In this document: piece by piece, positions 43,434 to 51,711 of the stretch
Layout of the letters: the number at the start of each line of letters is the position of its first letter
How positions within the stretch are numbered: the stretch's first letter is position 1
NCBI GenBank assembly: GCA_964352025.1
Contig: CAYGPZ010000007.1
Span: forward strand, 73,696 to 137,695
Reading direction: 5' to 3'
Source: Hirschia sp964352025
Lineage (GTDB): Bacteria > Pseudomonadota > Alphaproteobacteria > Caulobacterales > Hyphomonadaceae
Length of the DNA stretch: 64,000 nt
Position numbers and translations under genes: made by a program
Notes under the pieces: generated by a model
Told to the model about the DNA's origin: nothing
The model's input: the letters and a program-made list of their open reading frames with translations, nothing else
The model's database searches: none

Positions 43434-45908
43434 TTAGAAAGTATAGTTCACACGTACACCTAACTGGCGCTTGTCTCTCAAGCCTAAACGGTTTCCTTCA
43501 CGTGAGAAGTTAAAGAAACCACCCGGTTGAAGACGAGTTCCAAACGATACATCAGCAAAGTTTTGCACTGACGCTGGAGTATCTTCTTCTAGAAGGTTTG
43601 TAACAAACACCTCGATACCGAAGTTATCATTACGCAACCCACTACGGATGTTTAAGTCGATAGCCTCGTCTGTTTCAGCAACATTTGCGTTACTGCTGTA
43701 GAAGCCACCAGTGTAATATACATCACCACGTGCATATAGAGAGTCAAAAGGACCAAATCCCGAAACTTCTCTATCGTAAGATAACGCTGCTGACGCTGCG
43801 ACAGGCGGGAAACGCGGTGCGCGTTGACCGGCAACATCTGCTTGGTCACCAAAGATATCAGTGAAATCACCAGACGTTGTTCCTGCAGGGAAAGATGCAA
43901 TTTCTGCATCAACGTATGCAAATGAAGCTTCTAAGCTGAGGTTATCAGTCAGAAGAGCTGTACCATCAATCTCTACACCATAGATTTCTGTAGATGCACC
44001 ATTGTTTGTAAATGCCACTGTTCTCAGAGGGTTTGCAGCTCCTGGCGTTGTGTCGACAACCAACTCAAAACCAGAGAAAATCTCATCTTGACGCTTCATA
44101 TAGAAAGCAGCTGAATTGAAGGCAACTCGTCCATCAAACAACTCTTGCTTCCAACCAAATTCGTGATTCAGAAGTGATTCCTCAGCAAAAGTAACACCTA
44201 CACCACTAATTTTAGAGTTTAAGTCTGCCAATTGAACAGCATCCAAACTCGCTACTTCTGGGTTAAATCCACCAGGTAAGTTACCTTCACTATAAGTAGC
44301 ATACAATGTTGTTGAATCGCTTGGCTCCCAACGAACTGTAAAACGTGGAAGAAAGCTATCAATTGTAGCTGGTGATAGAGCTACGTCGCCGTCGCGAATT
44401 TCATCTTCTTGAACACGGCCCTCTACAGTTACAGACCAATCATCTGTGATTTCATAATCAAGAGAAGCGAAATAACCTGTTGTTGTAGCCCCACTTCTAA
44501 ATGGTTCCGCTCTAAAGAGATCATTGAACAAGATTGTCGGGCCAAAGAAGCTTCCTGTACCACCAATACTTGTAATATCAATGTCAGTAATACTTGCACC
44601 AATTGACCAGCTTAGCTTGTCGTTAAGTGATAGTCCTGAAAGACGCGCTTCAGCTGAATAATCTTCAATTTCTCTTGCACTAAATGACAGGAAAGATTGA
44701 TCAGGAGTAGCATCGAAATCCCACCAATAACCGTACGCTTCTTCGTTAAGTCCACCCTGAACATCAAGTGTAATTGTGTCTGTTATATCCCATGAAGCGT
44801 TGGCTGCAATACGAGTAGAGTTTAGGTTTAGGCCAAACTCATCCGTGTTAAACGGGTTATACTCGAAATTATTTACAGCATCAGTTGTAGCATAGCGACC
44901 GTCAGCAAGTATCGCGTCACGAAATGTCATAAGAGACGCAAGATCTGAGTTTGCCCCAATACGATCAGCTGGCGGAGCAGTAATAGCGCCTGCATAAACA
45001 GACTCTGTTCTATCCCCAAATGCCGGGGATTGAGAATCGTTCATGTCTACTGCGCCGGTTATTGGGTCAGTAATCGCAAAACCACCAAAATTGTGCTGCA
45101 ATGTTCCAAAGTGACTTACAACCGCTGCCGGTCCATCATCAATCTCTTGGTATGAACCACGAACTTTAAGTCTGAAATTATCGGTTGGTTCAAATAAAAC
45201 AGTACCATTTACATTCCACTGAGACTCGTCACCGAGTTTTTCGCCTGCAACGGCAACATTCTCGTGATGACCACCTTTAGAATCTATGGAGCCTCCTAAA
45301 CGGTACGACAAAAAGTCTGTAATTGGCCCTTCAATACCAACGGCCAGTTTTTGCTGATCCCTTGATGCTACTAGAACATCAACTTCAGCCTGAAAGACGT
45401 CACTTGGGTCTTTCGATACGTAATTGATTGCACCAGCAAATGTGTTACGTCCGAACAATGCTGATTGCGGTCCTTTGATAACCTCAACGCGTTCAAGTTC
45501 ATTAATACCAATAGTGGATGCACCCGCAGACATATAAACGCCGTCAAGGAATACCGTTGCTGTTTGCTGCAGTGGGCTACCACTCGTAAAGAAAACACCA
45601 CGGAAACGAGGCGTTGAATTCACACGAGCAAGCTCATCACTAAACGGCTCTACAAACAATCCTGGTGTCGCTTTGGAAATACCGACAATATCGACGTATC
45701 CGGCTGCATCTATAGCTTCTTCATTAAATGCTGATATCGCAAGTGGCGCATCGAGTAAGATTTCTTCTTTCTTACGAGCCGTTACAACAATTGCATCTTG
45801 AATTGATTTGCCTTCTACTGCTGTTTCTTCAGCTTCCTGTGCAAATACAGGTGCTGCGTTTGACATCACTGCTAATGCAGCAGTGCTCAACAATATATTC
45901 TTTCTCAT
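43434..45908 (-). CDS. TonB-dependent receptor
   Basis: 824 residues. Signal MRKNILLSTAALAVMSNAAPVFAQ, plug domain from IVVTARKKEEILLDAPLAISAF through GVYMSAGASTIGINELERVEVIKGPQSALFGRNTFAGAINYVSKDP, barrel ending LGVRVNYTF. Strong likeness to the neighbour copy is limited to the signal, the start of the plug and the leader; the barrel is different. The two receptors may therefore take up different forms of the substrate, such as polymer and monomer or stereoisomers. GGAGGACAAGG precedes the ATG. Confidence 0.95.
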   Translation of the reverse strand: MRKNILLSTAALAVMSNAAPVFAQEAEETAVEGKSIQDAIVVTARKKEEILLDAPLAISAFNEEAIDAAGYVDIVGISKATPGLFVEPFSDELARVNSTPRFRGVFFTSGSPLQQTATVFLDGVYMSAGASTIGINELERVEVIKGPQSALFGRNTFAGAINYVSKDPSDVFQAEVDVLVASRDQQKLAVGIEGPITDFLSYRLGGSIDSKGGHHENVAVAGEKLGDESQWNVNGTVLFEPTDNFRLKVRGSYQEIDDGPAAVVSHFGTLQHNFGGFAITDPITGAVDMNDSQSPAFGDRTESVYAGAITAPPADRIGANSDLASLMTFRDAILADGRYATTDAVNNFEYNPFNTDEFGLNLNSTRIAANASWDITDTITLDVQGGLNEEAYGYWWDFDATPDQSFLSFSAREIEDYSAEARLSGLSLNDKLSWSIGASITDIDITSIGGTGSFFGPTILFNDLFRAEPFRSGATTTGYFASLDYEITDDWSVTVEGRVQEDEIRDGDVALSPATIDSFLPRFTVRWEPSDSTTLYATYSEGNLPGGFNPEVASLDAVQLADLNSKISGVGVTFAEESLLNHEFGWKQELFDGRVAFNSAAFYMKRQDEIFSGFELVVDTTPGAANPLRTVAFTNNGASTEIYGVEIDGTALLTDNLSLEASFAYVDAEIASFPAGTTSGDFTDIFGDQADVAGQRAPRFPPVAASAALSYDREVSGFGPFDSLYARGDVYYTGGFYSSNANVAETDEAIDLNIRSGLRNDNFGIEVFVTNLLEEDTPASVQNFADVSFGTRLQPGGFFNFSREGNRLGLRDKRQLGVRVNYTF

Positions 45909-46025
45909 ACCTTGTCCTCCTTCGAGCTAAACGAAGCTTGCTCATGAAACGAGCTAACTCCCCGATATTCCCTATTTCGCCTGTCGTCTGAGTTGCTTGA
46001 TAAAACAGCAAACCGCGAGCAGATC

Positions 46026-46041
46026 ATTTGATATATCATTT
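46026..46041. promoter_or_regulatory. Regulon operator ATTTGATATATCATTT
   Basis: Identical to 43245-43260 and at the same relative place, about 118 bases upstream of the second receptor gene. Confidence 0.75.
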
Positions 46042-46199
46042 AGTTTTGTCGAAATATTTTAGCTTTGCAAGCCCCTTAGTGGGCAAGGCAATCCCGTTTC
46101 AAGGAGAGGAGATACCTAAATGTCACACCTATAATCGGTGACAAAAATGATCAAACAACAAGCAATTGTTGTTTTATACCAATAAAGTATCGATATATG

Positions 46200-46215
46200 T
46201 AATGATATACCATTT
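46200..46215. promoter_or_regulatory. Regulon operator TAATGATATACCATTT
   Basis: A close match, 18 bases from the next site; upstream of the second receptor by about 290 bases on the minus strand. The close spacing suggests cooperative binding or looping with 46026-46041. Confidence 0.6.
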
Positions 46216-46217
46216 TT

Positions 46218-46233
46218 AGGCGATATATCAAAA
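46218..46233. promoter_or_regulatory. Regulon-like site AGGCGATATATCAAAA
   Basis: A perfect GATATATC core with poor left flank, directly beside the site at 46200-46215. Confidence 0.45.
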
Positions 46234-46286
46234 AATATACCCTTTAGAGCTTAATTTCTTGCAGACCCTTTAACTGAAAAAACTTC

Positions 46287-46321
46287 TCAAAAAAAAAGGC
46301 CAGAGAATAATTTCTCTGGCC
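46287..46321 (-). terminator. Rho-independent terminator
   Basis: A perfect 10-base stem GGCCAGAGAA/TTCTCTGGCC with loop TAAT; an A-run beside it becomes a T-run on the minus strand. It ends the DUF1838 gene. Confidence 0.9.
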
Positions 46322-46348
46322 ATCTGGTCATTTTATTAGCTTTGTCGG

Positions 46349-47254
46349 TTATCTATTAGGCAGTTTTATCCTACCGTCTGATACTTCTTTGTAGTATTTC
46401 CAACTCGTCATATTCTTGCGTGGGTCGCCAGCAGGTGGAGGCTCTGCATATTCAGGATAGTTGGTCGCTATTTCATTTTTCATTCTTTCAGACATTTCAT
46501 CATAGCTATCCAACTTACGTCCGGCGGTATGCATATAAATCGTGCCTTCACGTCCGTTCATTTCCATCCACGGCAACCAATCAGAAATTCGAACCCAACC
46601 GACATGAATTTTCGCCGTCGTCGTCGTTGGATCAAGAAGGTCATCCGTTAGCCCGAGGAAATTGAACAACTCGGTTGCGTGATATGTTCCACCAACCTCT
46701 TTTTCATACTCGCTGGCGAGCGGGCTTGGATACCACAACGGAACAGTGTGACGGTCTTTCCATGTTCCACCATCAACAACGCCACTCCAGACGGCAGGTT
46801 TACCATCGCGGCCAATTTCATACATTTTGAAATTCACAGGATCATTTGCGACATGCATGACCTCAACATCGTCACCCGTCCAAGGATTATTCCAAGTTTT
46901 CAGTACTTCCCCAGTATCTTTATCCAAATAAAGCAAAATTTCCCGGGAAACGAGGTGAAACCCTTTAGTTCCGTCGTCTTTCGATATTTCTGTACACTGG
47001 CGAATATTCATCCCTTCAACATCAAAAAGGTGAATGTCTTTTTCACCCTGACGACGGGAAAGTGCAATTCCATCCCAACTCCACACAGTGGGTACATTGT
47101 CAATTGTCGAGCATTGCACTTTCCTCGCAATATGTAATGTATTTTTCGGATCAGCTGGATCCAATTGCGGTTCTTTGGCAAATCCAATACTCGCGCAAGC
47201 CGACAGCGCAGCAAATGATAGGCCTATCGTGGCCAACCTCATTATATTAGTCAT
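46349..47254 (-). CDS. DUF1838 family lipoprotein
   Basis: About 301 residues. MTNIMRLATIGLSFAALSAC is a lipoprotein signal (Cys20). The mature part contains NTLHIARKVQCSTIDNVPTVWSWDGIALSRRQGE, TWNNPWTGDDVEVMHVANDPVNF and GWVRISDWLPWMEMNGREGTIYMHTAGRKL, which I recognise as the DUF1838 pattern; its activity is unknown. ATG 47254 is chosen because GGAGGG precedes it by five bases. The operator sits 12 bases before the start, so binding would cover the ribosome-site region. Confidence 0.75.
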   Translation of the reverse strand: MTNIMRLATIGLSFAALSACASIGFAKEPQLDPADPKNTLHIARKVQCSTIDNVPTVWSWDGIALSRRQGEKDIHLFDVEGMNIRQCTEISKDDGTKGFHLVSREILLYLDKDTGEVLKTWNNPWTGDDVEVMHVANDPVNFKMYEIGRDGKPAVWSGVVDGGTWKDRHTVPLWYPSPLASEYEKEVGGTYHATELFNFLGLTDDLLDPTTTTAKIHVGWVRISDWLPWMEMNGREGTIYMHTAGRKLDSYDEMSERMKNEIATNYPEYAEPPPAGDPRKNMTSWKYYKEVSDGRIKLPNR

Positions 47255-47265
47255 CACACCCTCCA

Positions 47266-47281
47266 AAATGGTATACCTTTT
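47266..47281. promoter_or_regulatory. Regulon operator AAATGGTATACCTTTT
   Basis: The core GGTATACC is itself a perfect palindrome. It lies immediately upstream of the DUF1838 gene and downstream of the symporter gene, both minus strand. Confidence 0.7.
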
Positions 47282-47319
47282 GGATAATATGCATGATTAT
47301 CGATAAATGCAAAGCTTTA

Positions 47320-48756
47320 TCATCTGGAGGTTTTTGACATTCCTTTTAACCCACCACTCACGACAAAAGGAAGCATCGCACAAAGCCATGGTATCGTACG
47401 CGCCCACACAGCACCCGGTCCGGCACTCAAAATAAACTCAAATAATAGCGATGTTGAAAAACCTAAAATGATTGAAGCCAAAACCGCACGTCCACTGGGT
47501 TCAAACTTCAAAGCTCGAACAACGACAGTCGGACCAAATGATGCTCCAAGCGCAACCCAAGCAAACAGCGTCCGGTCAAATATCGTCGATGGAAAGCTCA
47601 GCGTGATGACGACAGCAATAATACAGACAATAAGAATACCGAGCCTATTTCCAATGACTTTATTGATAGAAATACGCTGTGAAAGTCCAAGGTCATGTCC
47701 AATAGATGCACCGGCCACCAGCAACAAACTATCAACCGTTGACATGATTGCAGATAATGTCGCCGCTATAACAAGACCTGCAGCGGCGCTAGGCAGTAAA
47801 TAATCTGCCATCGCGAAGAAAACCCCTTCAGCAGGCTCACCACTTCCTAATATCACGCGCGCCGAAACGCCCAATATTGCCATTCCGGAATAAACAACAG
47901 CTCCCCAGACCAATGCCACACCAGCACCAGTCACGCGTGCTTGTGTATCTTTCGTCGCCATAACCCAAGCCGCAAGATGAGGTTGACCAAGCGCCCCAAA
48001 TCCAGTTGCGAAAAGCCCTAAGGCAAATCCTCCAGCGATCCAACCTACCCTTCCGCCCCACCAATTAAAGTAGGTTGGCGTAGCAGCGAATACTTCAGTT
48101 TCGTGGCCAGCAAGCCTTATTCCCTCAAAACCTCCAACCGATATGAAAGCGATTGCCGGCAATACAACCGCCACCAAGGCCATCAATAGTCCTTGTAGAG
48201 TATTGATAAACGAAACAGCGAGAAACCCACCTAATAAGGTGTAGATCAGGATAATCACCGCACCAATTATCACACCGAATGTCAGTCCGGTTCCAAACAG
48301 GTCATCAAAGGCTATCCCTGCGCCCTGAAACTGGGATGCTACATAATAAGAAAAACAAAACGCCACCATTAAAGACGCGGAAATCCGAATGAGTTTGGCT
48401 GTATTTGAATTTGCTTTGTGAACAAGAAAGTCGGTGAGCGTCAGGTTTCCGTGGTCTCGGCTAGCTTTCTGTAAGACTGGACCAGCAAACAGCCAAACGG
48501 CTGCGAAGCCTAACAGAATACCCGGCACCATCCACAAGGCTGAAATACCTGCCGCATATACAAATCCCGAAAACCCAAGCAATACCCACGCACTCGAGCT
48601 CGACGCAGCATAAGCAATTCCAGCAACTACCGGACCGAGGCCGCGATTTCCCAAAAGAAACGCGTCCTCGGATTTTGACTTTTTAGACGCCCAATACCCG
48701 ACGCCAATCAAAAATGCTGTATAGGCAATCAATACAATCAATGCGGTCATATTCAT
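47320..48756 (-). CDS. Sodium:solute symporter (SSS family)
   Basis: About 478 residues with some 13 membrane spans. AYTAFLIGVGYWASKKSKSEDAFLLGNRGLGPVVAGIAYAASSSSAWVLLGFSGFVY is the typical SSS N-terminus, and ATLSAIMSTVDSLLLVAGASIGHDL the conserved Na+-site region. Relatives carry proline, pantothenate or carboxylates with Na+. ATG 48756 follows AAAGGT; a TTG six bases earlier is possible. It lies 30 bases after the HMG-CoA-lyase-like gene, likely in its operon, and would bring a small pathway acid into the cell. Confidence 0.9.
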   Translation of the reverse strand: MNMTALIVLIAYTAFLIGVGYWASKKSKSEDAFLLGNRGLGPVVAGIAYAASSSSAWVLLGFSGFVYAAGISALWMVPGILLGFAAVWLFAGPVLQKASRDHGNLTLTDFLVHKANSNTAKLIRISASLMVAFCFSYYVASQFQGAGIAFDDLFGTGLTFGVIIGAVIILIYTLLGGFLAVSFINTLQGLLMALVAVVLPAIAFISVGGFEGIRLAGHETEVFAATPTYFNWWGGRVGWIAGGFALGLFATGFGALGQPHLAAWVMATKDTQARVTGAGVALVWGAVVYSGMAILGVSARVILGSGEPAEGVFFAMADYLLPSAAAGLVIAATLSAIMSTVDSLLLVAGASIGHDLGLSQRISINKVIGNRLGILIVCIIAVVITLSFPSTIFDRTLFAWVALGASFGPTVVVRALKFEPSGRAVLASIILGFSTSLLFEFILSAGPGAVWARTIPWLCAMLPFVVSGGLKGMSKTSR

Positions 48757-48786
48757 GGGCAATTACCTTTCAAGCATTCGACAATC

Positions 48787-49719
48787 TTAGCCAGCTGGAG
48801 AAAATCCAAGCGGTAGACCTGCCAATGGTGTAAAGCCATAAAGCGGCTCACTCGGCAAACCTTCAGACAGGGTTTCTCGAGTTTTCATTAGCGTATCCAA
48901 ATCTATACCCGTGCTTACGCCCATAGATTCAAACATGAACACCAAGTCTTCAGTGACGATATTTCCGCTCGCACCCGGCGCAGTCGGGCAACCACCTAGG
49001 CCGCCTAGTGATGCATCAAATGTTGTGATCCCAATGTCATATGCAGCCAGTGCGTTGGCCAAGCCTAACCCACGCGTATTGTGCAAGTGAACGCCTGTAA
49101 GGTTTTCTTCACCGACTAGACCCTGCACAGCTTTGATTAGTTTTTTAATTGAAACTGGGTCACCATAGCCTGTTGTGTCAGATACGCCGATTTCATCACA
49201 CCCCGCATCCATCAATCTCTCAGCACAACTCAGTATCGTTTTTTCAGGGATCGCTCCCTCCAGCGTACAACCAAATGCTGTCGAAAGAGATCCTTCAAAA
49301 TGAGGTCGCTTATCTTCCGGCAATGATTTGATCAATTCAACAATGGATTTTGCTTCATCAATTACCTGATCATGCGTCCGTCTAATGTTGCGTATTGAGT
49401 GCGTTTCACTTACCGACATAGGAAGCGTAATTTTATCGGCTCCAGAATCAACTGCCAGTTGAGCTCCCTTAAGGTTTGGCACCAAAACGGCGACCTCTAA
49501 ACCCGAAATTGTTTTGGAAAACTCCGTAATTTCCTTCGTATCAGCCATTTGAGGCAAAAGTTTTGGAGATACAAAAGAACCGACTTCAATTTCTCTAATA
49601 CCAGATAGGGATAGCTCTGAAATCCATTTCTTTTTCAATGCTGTAGGCATTATGCTTTTACAATTTTGCAACCCATCTCGAGGCCCGACTTCACTTATTA
49701 AAACCTTATTTGTGGACAT
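48787..49719 (-). CDS. HMG-CoA lyase-like protein (HMGL/DRE-TIM family)
   Basis: 310 residues: ISEVGPRDGLQNCKSIMP (the conserved RDGLQ), EVGSFVSPKLLPQMADT, EIGVSDTTGYGDP, LTGVHLHNTRGLGLANALAAY (metal-binding His pair) and GGLGGCPTAPGASGNIVTEDLV with the active-site Cys. It cleaves 3-hydroxy-3-methylglutaryl-CoA or a similar 3-hydroxy-3-methyl-acyl-CoA to acetoacetate-like and acetyl-CoA products. It is divergent from a CaiB transferase across a regulon site. A role on a homologous branched acyl-CoA is equally possible. Confidence 0.88.
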   Translation of the reverse strand: MSTNKVLISEVGPRDGLQNCKSIMPTALKKKWISELSLSGIREIEVGSFVSPKLLPQMADTKEITEFSKTISGLEVAVLVPNLKGAQLAVDSGADKITLPMSVSETHSIRNIRRTHDQVIDEAKSIVELIKSLPEDKRPHFEGSLSTAFGCTLEGAIPEKTILSCAERLMDAGCDEIGVSDTTGYGDPVSIKKLIKAVQGLVGEENLTGVHLHNTRGLGLANALAAYDIGITTFDASLGGLGGCPTAPGASGNIVTEDLVFMFESMGVSTGIDLDTLMKTRETLSEGLPSEPLYGFTPLAGLPLGFSPAG

Positions 49720-49761
49720 TTTTTTCTACCTTATTTGCCGTCAGGGCGTGACCTTTTTTTA

Positions 49762-49777
49762 AAATGATATATCAATT
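49762..49777. promoter_or_regulatory. Regulon operator AAATGATATATCAATT
   Basis: A site in the divergent gap between the HMG-CoA-lyase-like gene (minus, start 49719) and the CaiB transferase gene (plus, start 49832). Confidence 0.75.
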
Positions 49778-49831
49778 AAACTCAAAGAAACAATCCAAAC
49801 CTCACTTTTTGGGTTGATTAGGGAGAAAAAA

Positions 49832-51040
49832 ATGACAAATTCTGCATCTCTCCTCTCAGGTTTGAAGGTCGTAGAGTTCACCCATATGGTCATGGGTCCT
49901 GCTGCTGGTCTTATGCTAGCTGATTTAGGAGCAGAAGTAATTAAAGTAGAGCCGGTTGGCGGAGATAAAACGAGACGCTTGCGTGGATCAGGTGCTGGTT
50001 ATTTTTCGATGTATAACCGAAATAAGAAAAGTCTATCGATCGATCTAAAGTCTGAAGAAGGCAAGAAGATTGCCCTAAAGCTCATTAGCGAAGCTGATAT
50101 ATTTATTGAAAACTTCCGTCCCGGTGCTTTGGACAAATTGGGGTTTGGGTATGAAGACTTATCAAAACTAAACCCTCGCCTCATTTATTGTTCTGAAAAA
50201 GGGTTTCTAAATGGGCCATATTCTCACCGAACAGCACTAGATGAAGTTGCTCAGATGATGGGTGGGTTAGCCTATATGACTGGGCCTCCAAACCGTCCGT
50301 TGCGTGCAGGATCTTCAGTTATTGATGTAACTGGTGGAATGTTCGGCGCGATTGCAGTTCTTGCAGCCCTCAATGAGCGTCATGCTACAAATAAAGGGAA
50401 ACACGTTAGTGCTTCATTGTTTGAGACAACAGTTTTCCTCGTTGGACAACACATGGCGCAATACGCAGTCACAGGTCAACCAGCTGCTCCAATGCCTGCA
50501 CGAATTTCAGCATGGGCTGTATACGATGTTTTTGACGTCAAAAATGAAGAAAAAGTATTCGTAGGTGTCGTATCTGACGGGCAGTGGAAATCATTCTGTG
50601 CGGCCTTTGATCTGAAAGATTGGGCAGCCGACGAAAGCCTGTCTGCAAACAACAACCGTGTCGCCCGCAGAGATGAAATCATCCCTGTACTTCGCGAATT
50701 ATTCTTACAGTTCACAAAAGACGAGCTTATGGAGCGTCTTGAGCGCACGGGCTTACCATTCGCCCCTATCATGAAACCTGAAGAACTATTCGATGACCCT
50801 CACCTTGTCGAAAGTGGTGGATTGCTAGACATGGAAATACCGGATGGCGGTAAAATAGCGCTTCCAGCCCTTCCAATTGCGATCGATGGTGATCGACCAC
50901 AATTGTTTCAGAACCCACCTATGATCGGTGAACATTCCAGTGAGATACTTTCATCAATTGGATTAAACGATGATGAGATACAATCACTTATCTCCAAGGG
51001 GCTAATAGACGCCCTAGAATCAGAAGAGCCAGCGGAATAA
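49832..51040 (+). CDS. CaiB/BaiF family III CoA transferase
   Basis: About 402 residues: LSGLKVVEFTHMVMGPAAGLMLADLGAEVIKVEPVGGDKTRRLRG, NRNKKSLSIDLKSEEGKKIALKLI, EKGFLNGPYSHRTALDEVAQMMGGLAYMTG, and the catalytic Asp in AGSSVIDVTGGMFGAIAVLAAL. ATG 49832 is preferred because AGGGAG precedes it; a TTG at 49814 is less likely. It is the third family III transferase of the island, and its divergent HMG-CoA-lyase-like neighbour suggests it activates the acid that lyase later cleaves. Confidence 0.9.
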   Translation: MTNSASLLSGLKVVEFTHMVMGPAAGLMLADLGAEVIKVEPVGGDKTRRLRGSGAGYFSMYNRNKKSLSIDLKSEEGKKIALKLISEADIFIENFRPGALDKLGFGYEDLSKLNPRLIYCSEKGFLNGPYSHRTALDEVAQMMGGLAYMTGPPNRPLRAGSSVIDVTGGMFGAIAVLAALNERHATNKGKHVSASLFETTVFLVGQHMAQYAVTGQPAAPMPARISAWAVYDVFDVKNEEKVFVGVVSDGQWKSFCAAFDLKDWAADESLSANNNRVARRDEIIPVLRELFLQFTKDELMERLERTGLPFAPIMKPEELFDDPHLVESGGLLDMEIPDGGKIALPALPIAIDGDRPQLFQNPPMIGEHSSEILSSIGLNDDEIQSLISKGLIDALESEEPAE

Positions 51041-51050
51041 CCGCTGGCTC
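51026..51050 (+). terminator. Hairpin over the stop codon of the CoA transferase
   Basis: A perfect 10-base stem GAGCCAGCGG/CCGCTGGCTC with the TAA stop in its AATAA loop. There is no immediate U-run, so it may need Rho or serve to protect the 3' end between convergent genes. Confidence 0.6.
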
Positions 51051-51081
51051 CTTAGCCGAATATATTTTAAACAACTTATTG

Positions 51082-51711
51082 TTAAAATTGCTTTTTTGAA
51101 TAAATCCAAGGGCGTTCTTTGCTATCGCTAGCAAAGAATGCATCGATAATTGCTTCATCCTTGAGCGTCATATCAATTGTACACAAACCTTCTGACAATA
51201 ATTTCTTTAGGTAAAACCCTATTTCAAATCGCCCCGTCCAATTCGGCAAGCAGGTAGCTCGTATCGTCTGCGCTTCCAAATCAGCCGACACTTCGCTATC
51301 GAAAGCAACGTCAGCAAGCTTATCAACTTCGTCTTCACTTAAAGTGATTGCCAACAATCCATTGCGCAAACAATTGGCCTGAAAAATTTCTCCAAATGAC
51401 TTGGCAATAATCACGCGAATTCCATACTCTTGCAAAGCCCATACGGCATGCTCTCGCGATGAGCCACATCCAAAATTCTTACCAGAAATCAAAATACTGG
51501 CATTCACCATAGTTGGCTTGTTGAGAACGAAGTCCATATTCGGCTGACGGCTATCTGGTGACACATACCGCCATCCAGCAAACAAACCATCTCCCAATCC
51601 CTCACGGCTGACGAGCTTCATTTCGCGAGAAGGTATAATCTGATCGGTATCGATATTGTCGATCATTATTGGAGCAGCGACACCAGTATGTGAAATAAAT
51701 TTCTTTTTCAT
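51082..51711 (-). CDS. Isopropylmalate dehydratase small subunit-like (LeuD family)
   Basis: About 209 residues: MIDNIDTDQIIPSREMK, FAGWRYVSPDSRQPNMDFVLNK, ILISGKNFGCGSSREHAVWALQEYGIRVIIAKSFGEIFQANCLRNGLLAITL, the swivelling-domain wording of LeuD. ATG 51711 overlaps the large-subunit stop by 4 bases; the longer frame would run back into that gene. LeuD/DmdB-type subunits also serve in (2,3-dimethyl)maleate and citraconate hydratases, and the operator before the pair points to catabolism rather than leucine synthesis. Confidence 0.85.
   Translation of the reverse strand: MKKKFISHTGVAAPIMIDNIDTDQIIPSREMKLVSREGLGDGLFAGWRYVSPDSRQPNMDFVLNKPTMVNASILISGKNFGCGSSREHAVWALQEYGIRVIIAKSFGEIFQANCLRNGLLAITLSEDEVDKLADVAFDSEVSADLEAQTIRATCLPNWTGRFEIGFYLKKLLSEGLCTIDMTLKDEAIIDAFFASDSKERPWIYSKKQF

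Larger units (their letters stand above)
46042..46286. other. Gene-free gap with inverted repeat and operators
   Basis: No gene is seen here. It holds an 8-base inverted repeat AAACAACA/TGTTGTTT at 46153-46174, two further GATATATC-type sites (listed separately) and a half-site AAAAATATACCC after them. The terminator of the DUF1838 gene closes the gap. Confidence 0.6.

Noticed and set aside
43022..45991. Matching antisense reading frames over the starts of both TonB receptors
   Set aside because: They are similar only because the underlying leader and signal sequences are duplicated; they lack ribosome sites.
43245..46041. Repeated leader/operator elements as a CRISPR-like or mobile repeat
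   Set aside because: Only two long copies exist, each tied to a receptor gene, with no spacers, target duplications or transposase.
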